Assembly: GCF_018917435.1 (NCBI RefSeq)
Contig: NZ_JAHLOQ010000017.1
Coordinates: 1 to 64,000 of the forward strand
Origin: Intestinibacter bartlettii
GTDB lineage: Bacteria; Bacillota; Clostridia; Peptostreptococcales; Peptostreptococcaceae
DNA: 64,000 bases
Direction of reading: 5' to 3'
A program made the position numbers and the translations under genes. The first letter of the stretch is position 1, and each line of letters starts with the position of its first letter. This document shows, one piece after another, positions 25,247-35,349 of this stretch. Below the pieces are notes generated by a model. The model made no database searches. It saw nothing but the letters and a program-made list of their open reading frames with translations, and was not told the DNA's origin.

Positions 25247-26341
25247 TTATTTTGCTAAATCGATTATTTTTTTAGGATCATCTGCAAATTCTTCAAATGA
25301 AAATTCAGTATAGATTACATCCTTACCCAAGAATCTTTCATATCTATTTTTTTCTTTTTCTCTTAAAGAATGTTTCTTTTTGCTATGATTATTAACTACT
25401 ATTACTTTTAGATTATCTTTTAGTCTGCTAGTCTGCACTCTTTTTAAAAGATATTTAATATGCATATCGGCCTCTGGGAAAGAATACCCACAAAATACAA
25501 GTATATCACTTTCTCTAAGTGCCCTTTCTGATTTATTCCAAACTGTACTCAAAAATACATTTGACATATTTTTAAAATAAGTTGGAGGTACGATTATAGG
25601 TACTGTAAGTTCTCCACAATTTAAACATTTCGCCTGTTTTATATTTTCAATTATCCTCATTACCCCACCTTCATATGGCGTAATTGTTATACTGTTGCAA
25701 ATTGGGCAATAAAGCCAGTTTAGTGAACCATGAATCTTGTATAAGTTGACCATAGGATCTATCGGTCTTTGCCATGAGTTTTTGCTCAGATTAAAATTAG
25801 CAAAATCTATACCGTAATTTAACATTACCGGAAAACTTTTTTCATCATATAAATTTGCTATTGCATTATCTATATGTATATCGTAATTTGCACTTATAAA
25901 AGTAGTATCTTTTAATAAATCTTCTTTGACCAAATTAGAAAGTAATAATTGGTGATAGCTATTGCTATCTCTTGTCGCATTATTTAGTGCATAAGCAGTA
26001 AGCATTATTAGAGATTGTCTTATATAAGATATACTAGTATTATTATCATTGTAACTTTCTGACTTATAATTTTTAAATGATTCTCTCTTTTGCTCTGCCA
26101 AGTCTAATACGCCTAAAACTTCTTCAAAAGTTGGAAAATTTATCTTTTCTACATCTTGATTTTCTACATCGATAAAAAATAAATCTTTAAAAAATTTCGA
26201 TAATTCTTTGTTCATTTTTGCATTTTTATTTTGCGGAAGTATATATTTAAAATATTGTGAAAATAACTCGTTTTGTATAGGTAAATTCTCTGCTGCTGAA
26301 GCTCCTGCTCCCAAAAAAATAGTAATATTCATAGCTGCCAT
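25247..26341 (-). CDS. SIR2-like domain protein
   Basis: The first residues, MNITIFLGAGASAAENLPIQ, contain the GAGAS nucleotide-binding loop of SIR2 folds. Further on are SANYDIHIDNAIAN near 155 and KIHGSLNWLYCPICNS near 205 (the GS.NW motif seen in SIR2_2-type proteins), a Cys-knuckle pair (CPIC and CLNC) likely to bind zinc, and SDILVFCGYSFPEADMH near 298, the second nucleotide-side motif. It should bind NAD+; whether it is an NADase, as in defence SIR2 effectors, or a deacylase is open. 364 aa. GGAGG before ATG. Divergent from the coiled-coil gene at 26547. Confidence 0.85.
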   Translation of the reverse strand: MAAMNITIFLGAGASAAENLPIQNELFSQYFKYILPQNKNAKMNKELSKFFKDLFFIDVENQDVEKINFPTFEEVLGVLDLAEQKRESFKNYKSESYNDNNTSISYIRQSLIMLTAYALNNATRDSNSYHQLLLSNLVKEDLLKDTTFISANYDIHIDNAIANLYDEKSFPVMLNYGIDFANFNLSKNSWQRPIDPMVNLYKIHGSLNWLYCPICNSITITPYEGGVMRIIENIKQAKCLNCGELTVPIIVPPTYFKNMSNVFLSTVWNKSERALRESDILVFCGYSFPEADMHIKYLLKRVQTSRLKDNLKVIVVNNHSKKKHSLREKEKNRYERFLGKDVIYTEFSFEEFADDPKKIIDLAK

Positions 26342-26546
26342 AAATCCTCCAAAAAATAATTTATCTAGTAACTATATTATACAATTAAAATTATAATTAT
26401 CCATAGTAAATTATACAGACTAAAAAAATTATAAATTCTTTTTATACAAAATATATTTGTTAATCTTTTTTAATTAAAACACTTTTGTGATAGATATATA
26501 TATGATATCTTTTATATAGTATAAAAGTATATTATGGAGGTGTATT

Positions 26547-28019
26547 TTGAAAGAAAGTAACAATAAAAATAGTTATGAATGTAGGCTTAATTATTTTGTC
26601 TGTACTTCTCTTTGTGCTACAAAACAAGCCTATAAATATATAGATAAAGTATTTAATTCTAATAAAGATAAATATAGTAACTTCTCAAAGAAGTGTTCTT
26701 ATTATAACTTAGCAAATTCTAGATTATTAGAAGAAGAAATGTATTTTAAAAAGGCTCTTGGTATTATAACTTCTGGGGGAGAAGACGAATTTTACTATAT
26801 ACTTAGATTATCTTATAAAAAAGCCAACTTATTAGTAAAAAACAGCAAAGATATTGTTAGACTAAGTGAATTGCCTATAAAACCTGGTACTATTGCACAA
26901 GAAGAGTTACTTGGCAATTACGCTGCAGCTATAATCTTGGCTCAAAAAGAAGGTAAAAAAATAGATGAAGATGATTTTTTCTTTAGAGCATTTCAAGAAA
27001 TGGTCAACTTAAGAATGAATCCACTAATACAAAATTCCTTAAAATATTCAAATATAGATAAAAACAAAAGAAAACTTCTAAGAAAAGTCACAAATGATTT
27101 ATGCAAGTTATACCCTAATATGATTAAAGGTTCTCGTGAATTAGATTTACAAAAAAACGACGGTACTTTAGACTCTGATAAAATCAATAACTACCAACGA
27201 ATTGCATATGCACTTGATTATGTATATGAATTAGAAGGATTAAATATTATACCACTGCTTGATAATAAACCAAATAGTACACCCGAAGAAATCCAGGAGT
27301 TAATAAATATATGGATTAATTGCGGTGGCTCTGTTGAAGAATCTAAATACGATATTTTATATTCATTTATAATAGCGTCAACTAAACTTAGAAGGTTACT
27401 AGAAACATACAAAGATGCAAAAAGACTTTATTTTAGAGACATAGCTGACATAGATAAAGACAAACTCAAAGAAAAAGAAAATAAAATAATTAAAATTTCT
27501 CAAGAAAAAACTGATTTAAAAGCTAAATACACTAAAACTACAAGTGAGTTAGAAAAAGAAAATGAAGAACTTAAAGAAAAGATAAGACTTCTTGAAAATA
27601 AAAATAAACATCTTCAAGAAGAATTAAATCTAGAACCTGATCTTAAAGAGGAATTAACAGAGCTTAGGAATTTAATGTTTAATTTATCACACGATATTGA
27701 TAATTCACATACTGAAAATAATACAAAAGTAGATATTGATAAATTAAACAATCTAAATGCAATCTGTATAGGTGGTACTGACTCTTGGATAAATTCCATG
27801 AAAGAAGTTCTTCCTAATTGGGTATTTATCGGTGCTGGATTTGATAACTTTGACACAGCTTTATTAAAACATAAGAACTATATTTTTATAAATACAATAT
27901 CAAACACACACTCGATGTATTATAGAGTTATTGAAAATAAAGATAAGGCTACTAAGCTTAGATACATAAATGCTTTAAATAGGGATAGGGTTTTATTTGA
28001 GATAGAAAAGAGTTTATAA
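26547..28019 (+). CDS. Coiled-coil protein with DUF2325-like C-terminus
   Basis: 490 aa. The N-terminal ~300 residues are helical and not recognised. A strong coiled coil runs from about 303 to 365 (ENKIIKISQEKTDLKAKYTK onward). The C-terminal ~90 residues (ICIGGTDSWINSMKEVLPNW, then a Phe/Gly stretch and INTISNTHSMYYRVIE) look like DUF2325-type Rossmann-like domains. TTG start with TGGAGG seven bases upstream. It is divergent from the SIR2-like gene with 205 bp between them, so the two may share a control region. Function unknown. Confidence 0.6.
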   Translation: MKESNNKNSYECRLNYFVCTSLCATKQAYKYIDKVFNSNKDKYSNFSKKCSYYNLANSRLLEEEMYFKKALGIITSGGEDEFYYILRLSYKKANLLVKNSKDIVRLSELPIKPGTIAQEELLGNYAAAIILAQKEGKKIDEDDFFFRAFQEMVNLRMNPLIQNSLKYSNIDKNKRKLLRKVTNDLCKLYPNMIKGSRELDLQKNDGTLDSDKINNYQRIAYALDYVYELEGLNIIPLLDNKPNSTPEEIQELINIWINCGGSVEESKYDILYSFIIASTKLRRLLETYKDAKRLYFRDIADIDKDKLKEKENKIIKISQEKTDLKAKYTKTTSELEKENEELKEKIRLLENKNKHLQEELNLEPDLKEELTELRNLMFNLSHDIDNSHTENNTKVDIDKLNNLNAICIGGTDSWINSMKEVLPNWVFIGAGFDNFDTALLKHKNYIFINTISNTHSMYYRVIENKDKATKLRYINALNRDRVLFEIEKSL

Positions 28020-28065
28020 GGTTTACTATACTAATTTGTCAATAGAATCTACTTAAATTTAAAAA

Positions 28066-28127
28066 TAAAAAAACACATCTATTTTTGTTCATAGTTATAT
28101 GTTATGAATCAAATGGATGTGTTTTTT
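28066..28127. terminator. Bidirectional terminator
   Basis: AAAAACACATC and GGATGTGTTTTT pair across about 35 bases with A and T runs at the flanks. It closes the coiled-coil gene (plus) and could also stop uidA transcripts on the minus strand. Confidence 0.8.
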
Positions 28128-28220
28128 ATTTTACTTTACCAAACTAAAGTTCATATTATATTAAAATTGCTAACATTAGCTTTTTATATTTAATTGATAC
28201 TTTTTAAAAAAAGTCTTTTA

Positions 28221-30023
28221 TTACTTAGTTTTGTACCCAAAATCAGGTATGTTTTGCCATCTATTGCGTAGATAATGCGCTGCCATTTTTGGTTTTCTTT
28301 CTCTAGTAAATACTCCCTTTTTATTTCCTTGAACACGTATTATACCTTGGCTTGTTGCGAAATCAGCAAAGTTCCATACTTGTTCTCCTATGAAATTAGG
28401 GAATTTATCAACTACTTCGTGGTTAGCTTCTAAGTACTCTACTTGGTATTCTTCTGTGAACATAACTGAAGTAGTATCATGCATTCCACAAACTGTATCT
28501 GCACCATATTCAGTAAACATTACTGGTTTACCTGGGCATCTTTTGTTCCATCCTTCAAGTTCTGCATTTAGGTACATTTTTGCAACTTCTAAATCTCCAC
28601 CTTGAGCATACCATCCGTAGTATCTGTTTAAGCAAAGTACATCTACTAACTCTGCAATTTGACATCTATCTGGTGTAGACTGTAAGTAAGTAACTACTGT
28701 TACAGGTCTTTTTTGTGGGTCTAATTCTCTTGTTAATTCTATAAGTGGTTTGAAATATCCATCTGCACCTTTTTCATCTGATGCTGGTTCATTTGCAACA
28801 GACCACATTACTACACAAGGGTGGTTTTTATCTCTTGCTACTAATTCTCTTATTATATCTTGATGGTGGTCAAAAGTTTGAATTTCTTTCCATGTATCTC
28901 TTTTTTCTCCACCAGCCATCATTGTAGCCATGAAGTTTAGATGTACACCAACAGCAGGAGTTTCGTCTATAACAACTATACCTTCTCTATCTGCTAGTCT
29001 CATTATTTCTTCTGAATAAGGGTAGTGAGCTGTTCTAAATGAGTTTGCTCCTATCCATTTCATTAAGTTAAAGTCTTTAACATTTAATGCTTCATCGAAT
29101 CCTCTTCCGTGTATGTGAGAGTCTTCGTGTTTTCCGAATCCTTTGAAGTAGAATGGTTTGTTGTTTATTAAAAATTGTCCATCCGCTACTTTTACAGTTC
29201 TAACCCCAAAAGGTTGTTCATATGTATCTATTATTTCATCATTGTTTACTAAATCTACTTTTAAATTATATAAGTAAGCATTCATTGGCTCCCATAACTT
29301 AACATCTTCTATTTGTAAATTACCTTTTGCACCTTCAGCTTTAGCTACTACGTTGTTATCTTCGTCTATTACACTTACAACAACGTTTGCATCTCCATTA
29401 ACTTCTACTTCATAATCTACTTTTCCTAAAGTATTTTCAAAATCAGTTACTATAGTAACATCTTTTACAAAAGTTTTAGGAGTAGTATATATTTTTACTG
29501 GCCTATGAATTCCTGCATAATTGAAGAAGTCAAAGTTAACAGGATTTGTTATTTTTATTGACCCATCTGGTAATTTAGTTTCATGTATCATACCAACTGG
29601 TAATGTACTCTCATCTAATATATTGTTTACTGCAACAGTTAGTCTATTTTTTCCCACAGCAACAACATCATTTAATTCAGCTTCAAATGGTGTAAATCCA
29701 CCTTTATGCTCAACTAATAATTTTCCATTAACGTATACTTTAGCATGATGAGTAGCTGATCCAAATCTAAGAACTACTCTTTCATCTAACATATTCTTAT
29801 TTACTATAAATTCTCTTTCATACCATACCCATCCTACATGGTCTCTAAATTCTGCACCTTCTACTAAATCATTATAAGAAGATGGAACAGCCATTCTTAT
29901 AGCATCTTTAAGTCCAGATTCATTCCATTTTTCTTCAAATCCAGTCCCTTTGTCTAATTTAAAGTTCCATATACCATTTAAGTCTATAACTTGTCTAGTT
30001 TCTGTCATTATTGGATATAACAT
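28221..30023 (-). CDS. uidA: Beta-glucuronidase (GH2)
   Basis: 600 aa, equal to E. coli UidA in length and layout. The sugar-binding domain starts [20 protein letters not shown], the immunoglobulin-like domain follows, and the TIM barrel carries WSVANEPAS (acid/base Glu, near 405) and [10 protein letters not shown] (nucleophile Glu, near 495). WYGWYAQGG-like LNRYYGWY and NKKG near 560 fit glucuronidases rather than galactosidases. It hydrolyses beta-D-glucuronides. The ATG at 30023 is used because GGGGTG is six bases upstream and the family starts there; a GTG at 30032 lacks a site. No glucuronide transporter or uronate gene is adjacent. Confidence 0.9.
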   Translation of the reverse strand: MLYPIMTETRQVIDLNGIWNFKLDKGTGFEEKWNESGLKDAIRMAVPSSYNDLVEGAEFRDHVGWVWYEREFIVNKNMLDERVVLRFGSATHHAKVYVNGKLLVEHKGGFTPFEAELNDVVAVGKNRLTVAVNNILDESTLPVGMIHETKLPDGSIKITNPVNFDFFNYAGIHRPVKIYTTPKTFVKDVTIVTDFENTLGKVDYEVEVNGDANVVVSVIDEDNNVVAKAEGAKGNLQIEDVKLWEPMNAYLYNLKVDLVNNDEIIDTYEQPFGVRTVKVADGQFLINNKPFYFKGFGKHEDSHIHGRGFDEALNVKDFNLMKWIGANSFRTAHYPYSEEIMRLADREGIVVIDETPAVGVHLNFMATMMAGGEKRDTWKEIQTFDHHQDIIRELVARDKNHPCVVMWSVANEPASDEKGADGYFKPLIELTRELDPQKRPVTVVTYLQSTPDRCQIAELVDVLCLNRYYGWYAQGGDLEVAKMYLNAELEGWNKRCPGKPVMFTEYGADTVCGMHDTTSVMFTEEYQVEYLEANHEVVDKFPNFIGEQVWNFADFATSQGIIRVQGNKKGVFTRERKPKMAAHYLRNRWQNIPDFGYKTK

Positions 30024-30189
30024 TTTATTCACCCCATCATTAATATTTTATTAATATGCTAGTATACTACCATATTAATAAATCAAAAACAATATTTTTC
30101 CAATTCTTTTTTTACAAATAACTTATTTATAAGGGGTACTTTTTTACAAATTTAACATAGAACATATAATCTATAATTTCCTTGTAATT

Positions 30190-30221
30190 AAAAAAGACAC
30201 TATAATCCCTTATAGTGTCTA
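30190..30221 (-). terminator. Rho-independent terminator
   Basis: AGACACTATA and TATAGTGTCT pair perfectly, and on the minus strand TTTTTAATT follows. It ends the PLP enzyme gene at 30230. Confidence 0.92.
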
Positions 30222-30229
30222 AATTTATA

Positions 30230-31519
30230 TTATTTATTTTCAGCTTTCATCTTTTTAATAGCTTGAATAGCTTTTAAAGTTCCCATTTTTGAGTGGTCAA
30301 ATGTAAGTCCACCTTGGAAGTATACGTTATATGGTGGTCTTATTGGAGCATCGGCACTAAGTTCTATTGATGAACCTTGAACGAATGCACCTGCTGCCAT
30401 TATTACTTCGTCTTCGTATCCTGGCATTGCCCATGGAACTGGTTTTACAAACGCATCAACTGGAGCTGCTGCTTGTACACCTTGACAGAAACTTATAACT
30501 TCTTCAGCATTGTTAAGTTTTACAACTTGTATTATATCACTTCTTAAATCGTCGTATTTTGGAAGAACGTCGTATCCTAATTTTTCGAAAGCTCTAGCAC
30601 AGAATATAGCTCCCATTACTGCTTGTGATGTAACGTATGGTGCCATGAAGAACCCTTGAAGTACAGTTCTTGTAGTTCCGAAAGTAAGACCACATTCTTT
30701 ACCTATTCCTGGTGATGTTAATCTATAAGATATCATTTCTATTAAGTCAGCTCTACCAGCTATATATCCACCAGTTAAAGCAAGCCCACCACCTGGGTTT
30801 TTGATAAGTGAACCAGCCATTACGTCTGCTCCTACTTCTGTTGGTTCTTTAGTGTCTAAGAATTCACCGTAGCAGTTATCTACCATAACGATTATATCTT
30901 TGTTTACAGATTTAACAACATCTATAGCTTCTTTTATGTCAGCTATGCTAAGAGATTTTCTCCAAGAGTAACCTTTTGATCTTTGAATCATTACTAATTT
31001 AGTTCTCTCATTTATTTTTTTCTTAACACCTTCTAAATCTATATCTCCATTTTCTAAGAAATCTACTTCATCATAAGTAACTCCGTATTCTTTTAATGAA
31101 CCTTTTTCTTCTCTTATACCGATTACACCTTGTAGAGTATCATATGGAGTTGATGTTATTGATAAAATCTCATCTCCTGGTCTAACAAGTCCTTGTACAC
31201 ATAAGCTAAGTGCATGTGTTCCGTTTACTATTATAGGTCTAACAAGTGCATCTTCAGCCCCAAATACATTTGCATATATTTCTTCAACTTTTTCTCTACC
31301 GATATCGTTGTATCCGTACCCTGTTGTCCAGTTGAAGTGGTTGTCTGATAAGTTAGCTTCTTGCATAGCTTTTAATACTTTATATTGGTTAAATTCTCTT
31401 ATTTCTTTTATTTCATCAAATTTTTCTTTTATATCTTCCATTACGTCTTCAGATAATTTAAATACTTCATCATCTAATTCGTAAAATTGTTTTAATAAAT
31501 CGCTTGTCTCTTTTAACAT
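30230..31519 (-). CDS. Methionine gamma-lyase-like PLP enzyme (YnbB / 'aluminium resistance' family)
   Basis: 429 aa with the pattern WTTGYGYNDIGREKVEEIYA, NGTHALSLCVQGLVRPGDEI, MVDNCYGEFLDTKEPTEVGA and SLIKNPGGGLALTGGYIAGR (PLP lysine in SLIKNPGGG). This fold-type I family is annotated as methionine gamma-lyase family or aluminium resistance protein and usually sits next to hfq and miaA, as here. The physiological substrate is not settled. AGGAG before ATG. Separate terminator on both sides, so it is probably transcribed on its own. Confidence 0.9.
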   Translation of the reverse strand: MLKETSDLLKQFYELDDEVFKLSEDVMEDIKEKFDEIKEIREFNQYKVLKAMQEANLSDNHFNWTTGYGYNDIGREKVEEIYANVFGAEDALVRPIIVNGTHALSLCVQGLVRPGDEILSITSTPYDTLQGVIGIREEKGSLKEYGVTYDEVDFLENGDIDLEGVKKKINERTKLVMIQRSKGYSWRKSLSIADIKEAIDVVKSVNKDIIVMVDNCYGEFLDTKEPTEVGADVMAGSLIKNPGGGLALTGGYIAGRADLIEMISYRLTSPGIGKECGLTFGTTRTVLQGFFMAPYVTSQAVMGAIFCARAFEKLGYDVLPKYDDLRSDIIQVVKLNNAEEVISFCQGVQAAAPVDAFVKPVPWAMPGYEDEVIMAAGAFVQGSSIELSADAPIRPPYNVYFQGGLTFDHSKMGTLKAIQAIKKMKAENK

Positions 31520-31665
31520 ATTTTTCTCCTACTTTATAATATTTATTTTAATTTAATATACAACTGTATAATCATATCTATTTTTAATTTGATTTTATAT
31601 TTTCGTTTTATCTATAATTATCCAACATTTAAGATTTTAACATACACTTTTTCTTTCTTCAAGAC

Positions 31666-31725
31666 AGAAAAAAGGTACTTATGTAAACTAATAAATAATT
31701 ATTAACTCACATAAGTACCTTTTCT
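31666..31725 (-). terminator. Rho-independent terminator of hfq
   Basis: AAAAGGTACTTATGT and ACATAAGTACCTTTT form a 15-bp stem around an AT-rich loop, followed on the minus strand by TTCTG. It lies 50 bp after the hfq stop. Confidence 0.88.
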
Positions 31726-31775
31726 TCTAGAAAAAAATTTTAAATTATAATATAAAATAATCTTTTTATATAGTA

Positions 31776-32021
31776 TTATCTGTTGTTATTTTGTTGGTTT
31801 TGTAGGTTTATATATTTACCTGGTACTATTGTTGAAACAGCATGTTTATATATCATGTTTTGTTGTCTGTTTTCACCTTCAAGTAATATGATATAACTAT
31901 CAAATCCTTTTACATTTCCTTTTACTTGTACCCCATTCATTAAGAATATTGTTACTGGTATTCTTTCTTTTCTAGCATTATTTAAAAATAAATCTTGTAA
32001 GTTTAAAACTGTATTTTTCAT
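31776..32021 (-). CDS. hfq: RNA chaperone Hfq
   Basis: 81 aa. The Sm1 region [20 protein letters not shown] and [20 protein letters not shown] plus the Sm2 motif [10 protein letters not shown] (KHA instead of KHA/S) are diagnostic. It forms a hexameric ring that helps small RNAs and mRNAs meet. The C-terminal tail [10 protein letters not shown] is short, as in Gram-positive Hfq. RBS GGGAGGG. Normal position between miaA and the PLP enzyme gene. Confidence 0.96.
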   Translation of the reverse strand: MKNTVLNLQDLFLNNARKERIPVTIFLMNGVQVKGNVKGFDSYIILLEGENRQQNMIYKHAVSTIVPGKYINLQNQQNNNR

Positions 32022-32108
32022 TTTTAATGCCCTCCCTGATAAGTTAATTTTTATGTTAAGGAAATCCTTTATCTTAATAATCTATAAAATAGATTCCCCG
32101 AAATTATA

Positions 32109-32129
32109 GCACTTAATTATTAAGTGCTT
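32109..32129. repeat. Perfect palindrome upstream of hfq
   Basis: AGCACTTAATTATTAAGTGCT is a nine-base inverted repeat around TTA. It lies about 90 bp upstream of the hfq ATG in the expected promoter area; a regulator site or an RNA hairpin are both possible. Confidence 0.45.
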
Positions 32130-32133
32130 AAAA

Positions 32134-32190
32134 CACATATACGGAAATTATATTTATTTAATATATTAAAATTATATAATTCCCTATGTG
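32134..32190. repeat. Dispersed imperfect palindrome, full copy B
   Basis: Left arm CACATATACGGAAATTATA and right arm TATAATTCCCTATGTG match copy A (16741-16806) at 18 of 19 bases in the left arm and closely in the right arm. The loop sequence is not conserved, so the arms are what is preserved. It lies between hfq and miaA, immediately beyond the weak miaA terminator. Confidence 0.5.
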
Positions 32191-32194
32191 TTAC

Positions 32195-32222
32195 AAAAAT
32201 AATACTACATATTATTATTTTA
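32195..32222 (-). terminator. Weak terminator after miaA
   Basis: On the minus strand AATAATA and TATTATT pair around ATATGTAG and TTTTG follows. The stem is all A-T, so efficiency is doubtful. Confidence 0.4.
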
Positions 32223-33161
32223 TACAATTTCTAGTAATTTTTCAATATGATTAATTATATCTTCTTTTAATTTTTCTTGGTCTTGATACTCTCCTAAATC
32301 AAACCATTTTGCATCTTTATATCTTTTAAACCAAGTTATTTGACGTTTTGCATATCTTCTTGAATCCCTTTTTATAATTTCTACAGCTTCGTCATAAGTA
32401 TACTCACCATCTAGATATTTTATCATTTCTTTATATCCTATTCCTTGCATAGAAATCATATCTTTTGTATAGCCCATTTCAAGTAGTTTTTTAACTTCTT
32501 CTAGTAGACCATTTTCTAACATTATATCGACTCTTTTATTTATTCTCTCGTATAATATTTCTCTATCTCTATTTAAAACTATTATTATAGGTTTGTATTT
32601 TTCGTTATATCTAAGATCTTTTGAAAAATCGTTCATCTTTTGTCCACTTAGACAAACTTCTATAGCTCTTATAACCCTTTTTGTATTGTTTTTATGGATT
32701 CTGTTTGCTGCATCTTCGTCTAAACTTCTCAGCTTTTCATGCATATAATCTATGCCGTTTTCTTTTAATTCTTGCTCTAATTTTTCTCTAATTTCGTTGT
32801 TTGCATCTGATTTTGCAAAGTCCATATTGTATATAAGTGAGTTTAGGTATAAGCCAGTACCTCCTGTTACAAGTACATTTTTACCTTCTTCGTGTATCTT
32901 TTGTATATATTTTCCACTTCTAGATTGAAACTCTGACACTGAAAAAGGAACATCTGGTGTAACTTCATCTATCATATAGTGAACTACTCCATCCATCTCT
33001 TCTTTTGTAATTTTGGCACTACCTATATCCATATATTTATATATCTGCATTGAATCTGCTGATATTATCTCTGCATTTAATGATTTAGAAAGCTTAATTG
33101 ATAAATCAGTTTTCCCGACTGCTGTCGGTCCTGTAAGTATTATAAGCGGTATTTTCTTCAT
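32220..33161 (-). CDS. miaA: tRNA dimethylallyltransferase
   Basis: 313 aa. The P-loop LTGPTAVGKTDLSIK near 9-23, SADSMQIYKYMDIGSAK (D35 and Q38 region), and DVPFSVSEFQ are standard MiaA signatures, as is the RRYAKRQITWFKRY close to the C-terminus. It adds a dimethylallyl group to N6 of A37 in tRNAs reading U-starting codons. The product is the substrate of MiaB, also in this window. RBS GAGGAAG. Thirty-one bases after mutL, so co-transcribed with it. Confidence 0.96.
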   Translation of the reverse strand: MKKIPLIILTGPTAVGKTDLSIKLSKSLNAEIISADSMQIYKYMDIGSAKITKEEMDGVVHYMIDEVTPDVPFSVSEFQSRSGKYIQKIHEEGKNVLVTGGTGLYLNSLIYNMDFAKSDANNEIREKLEQELKENGIDYMHEKLRSLDEDAANRIHKNNTKRVIRAIEVCLSGQKMNDFSKDLRYNEKYKPIIIVLNRDREILYERINKRVDIMLENGLLEEVKKLLEMGYTKDMISMQGIGYKEMIKYLDGEYTYDEAVEIIKRDSRRYAKRQITWFKRYKDAKWFDLGEYQDQEKLKEDIINHIEKLLEIV

Positions 33162-33192
33162 TATATATCTTCCTCAATTCTAATTTATATAT

Positions 33193-35304
33193 TTACATAA
33201 TTCTTTTAAACATTTTTTCTATTTCTTTTTTTGATATTTCGACCATCGATGGTCTTCCATGTGGACAAGTGTATGGATTTTCACACTTTTCCATCTTTGA
33301 AAGTAGTGAGTTTATTTCGTCAAAATGGATTTTGTCGTTTGCTTTAATTGCAGCTCTACAAGACATAGATGCGATTTTGTCCATTTTTAAGTCGTAACTA
33401 CTTTCTAAATCCCCTATGTTGTCTATTATTTGGAATATAAATTTTTCTGATTGAGCAGTTCCAAAAATATTAGGCACTCCTCTGACCATAATATGATTAT
33501 CCCCAAATATCTCTATTTCAAAACCAAATTTCATAAATAAATTGAGATTTTTTTCGACATCTAACATATCTACACTAGAAAGTTCTATTACTATTGGGTC
33601 AAGTAACATCTGCATATCTATATTTTGATTTTTAAATTTCGTCATATACTCTTCATATAAAACTTTTTCGTGGGCAGCGTGTTGATCAAGTAAATACATA
33701 GATGTTCCTTTTTCAAGAACTATATATGTATTTAAAACTGTGCCAATTACTTTAAAATCACTAGCTCTAAATCTAGTATCTTGTGAATTATCAAGTATTT
33801 TATCTAGTGTTTCATCTTCTAGCTCTGTAAATGTCGCCTGTGTTGAAATCTCCTCTAATTTAGCATCTAAATCTGTGTTTTTATCGTAATTTTGGACTTT
33901 ATTATCACTATATCCCATATTTCTGTAGTATTCAGATTCTTCTTCGTTTTGGAAGTTATCGTAATTATCTACTGAAGTATGTTGTTTGTAGTCATCTACA
34001 TGTGACTTAGTTTTGCTATTTTCTTCTATATTATTTAAATCATCTAAAGCTTCTTTAAAAGATTTAAATGATGATAAGTCTTCTCTCTCGTTTACATTAT
34101 ACTCTTCTTTTTCTTCTTTTAAATCAAGTACTTGTGTACTTTCACTTTCTTTTGTGTAATCATGTTTTGTATAATCTTGATTTAATACACTATTTTTTTC
34201 GTCAAGAGTTTTACTTCCCTCTACATGATTTTTATCATTTTCAAGCACATTTATCTTATTTTGAAGATAGTTTTCATTTGTATGAGTATAAGATGTATAC
34301 TTACCAATTAAACTTATATTTAGTAATTTGTTTTTTACTATATCTCTTATTTTTATATATACATCTTTTTCATCTTGGAATTTGACTTCAAGCTTAGTCG
34401 GATGTATATTCACGTCTATTTCGCTTGGGTTTATTGTTATATTTAAAAAACAAACTCCGAATTTATTTATAGGAATTATACTTTTATAACTTTCATTTAT
34501 AGCATCTAGTATAACTTTACTTCTTACATATCTTTTATTTATATAGACGTGTTGAAGATTTTTATTAGATCTATATATATTGTTATTTCCTATATATCCA
34601 TAGATTTTTATCTTTTCGTCTTCATAATCTATTTCGATTAAATTGTCTGTTATCTCTTTTCCATAAATACTTCTTATTACATTTATAAGTTTGTTGTCTC
34701 CAGGTGTATTTAACATAAGTTTTTTATTGTTTATGTATTTTATTCTAACTCCTGGGTTTCCTATAGCTAATTTATTTATTAAATCACTTATATTTATAGT
34801 TTCAGCATGGGTTGATTTTAAAAATTTAGCCCTTACTGGAGTATTAAAAAACAAGTCCTTAACTGTTATAGTAGTACCATCTTTTGTTCCTATAGGTTCT
34901 TTTTTTATTATCTTTGAACCGCTAAGGACTATCTTTGTTCCTATTACTTCTTCTTTTGTTTTTGTAATCATCTCTATATTTGAAACAGCAGAAATAGAGG
35001 CAAGCGCCTCTCCTCTAAATCCAAGCGAATAAAGGTCATATAAGTCGTCTATTTCTTTTATTTTACTAGTAGCATGTCTTAAAAAGCATTTTTCGACTTC
35101 ACTAGATAAAATCCCAGACCCATTGTCGCTTATCTTTATGCATTTTTTCCCGCCATCAGTTATATCGACAACTACTTGTGTTGCCCCTGAATCTATTGCA
35201 TTTTCTAAAAGTTCTTTTACTACAGAAGAAGGTCTTTCAACGACCTCTCCTGCAGCTATTTTATTTATTGTTAAATCATCTAAAATATTTATATACTTAC
35301 CCAT
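33193..35304 (-). CDS. mutL: DNA mismatch repair protein MutL
   Basis: 703 aa. The GHKL ATPase domain carries ELLENAIDSGATQV, DNGSGI and SLGFRGEALASISAVS. A long charged linker (about 345-500) follows. The C-terminal domain has DQHAAHEKVLYEE, the metal-binding endonuclease motif, plus SCRAAIKAND and CPHGRP, so this MutL has nicking activity like other Gram-positive MutL. Acts with MutS. Lies 45 bp after mutS. RBS TTGGAGGG. Confidence 0.96.
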   Translation of the reverse strand: MGKYINILDDLTINKIAAGEVVERPSSVVKELLENAIDSGATQVVVDITDGGKKCIKISDNGSGILSSEVEKCFLRHATSKIKEIDDLYDLYSLGFRGEALASISAVSNIEMITKTKEEVIGTKIVLSGSKIIKKEPIGTKDGTTITVKDLFFNTPVRAKFLKSTHAETINISDLINKLAIGNPGVRIKYINNKKLMLNTPGDNKLINVIRSIYGKEITDNLIEIDYEDEKIKIYGYIGNNNIYRSNKNLQHVYINKRYVRSKVILDAINESYKSIIPINKFGVCFLNITINPSEIDVNIHPTKLEVKFQDEKDVYIKIRDIVKNKLLNISLIGKYTSYTHTNENYLQNKINVLENDKNHVEGSKTLDEKNSVLNQDYTKHDYTKESESTQVLDLKEEKEEYNVNEREDLSSFKSFKEALDDLNNIEENSKTKSHVDDYKQHTSVDNYDNFQNEEESEYYRNMGYSDNKVQNYDKNTDLDAKLEEISTQATFTELEDETLDKILDNSQDTRFRASDFKVIGTVLNTYIVLEKGTSMYLLDQHAAHEKVLYEEYMTKFKNQNIDMQMLLDPIVIELSSVDMLDVEKNLNLFMKFGFEIEIFGDNHIMVRGVPNIFGTAQSEKFIFQIIDNIGDLESSYDLKMDKIASMSCRAAIKANDKIHFDEINSLLSKMEKCENPYTCPHGRPSMVEISKKEIEKMFKRIM

Positions 35305-35349
35305 CTAATCCCTCCAAGAGGTTATTTTGGTTTAAGTTCAAATAACCGA

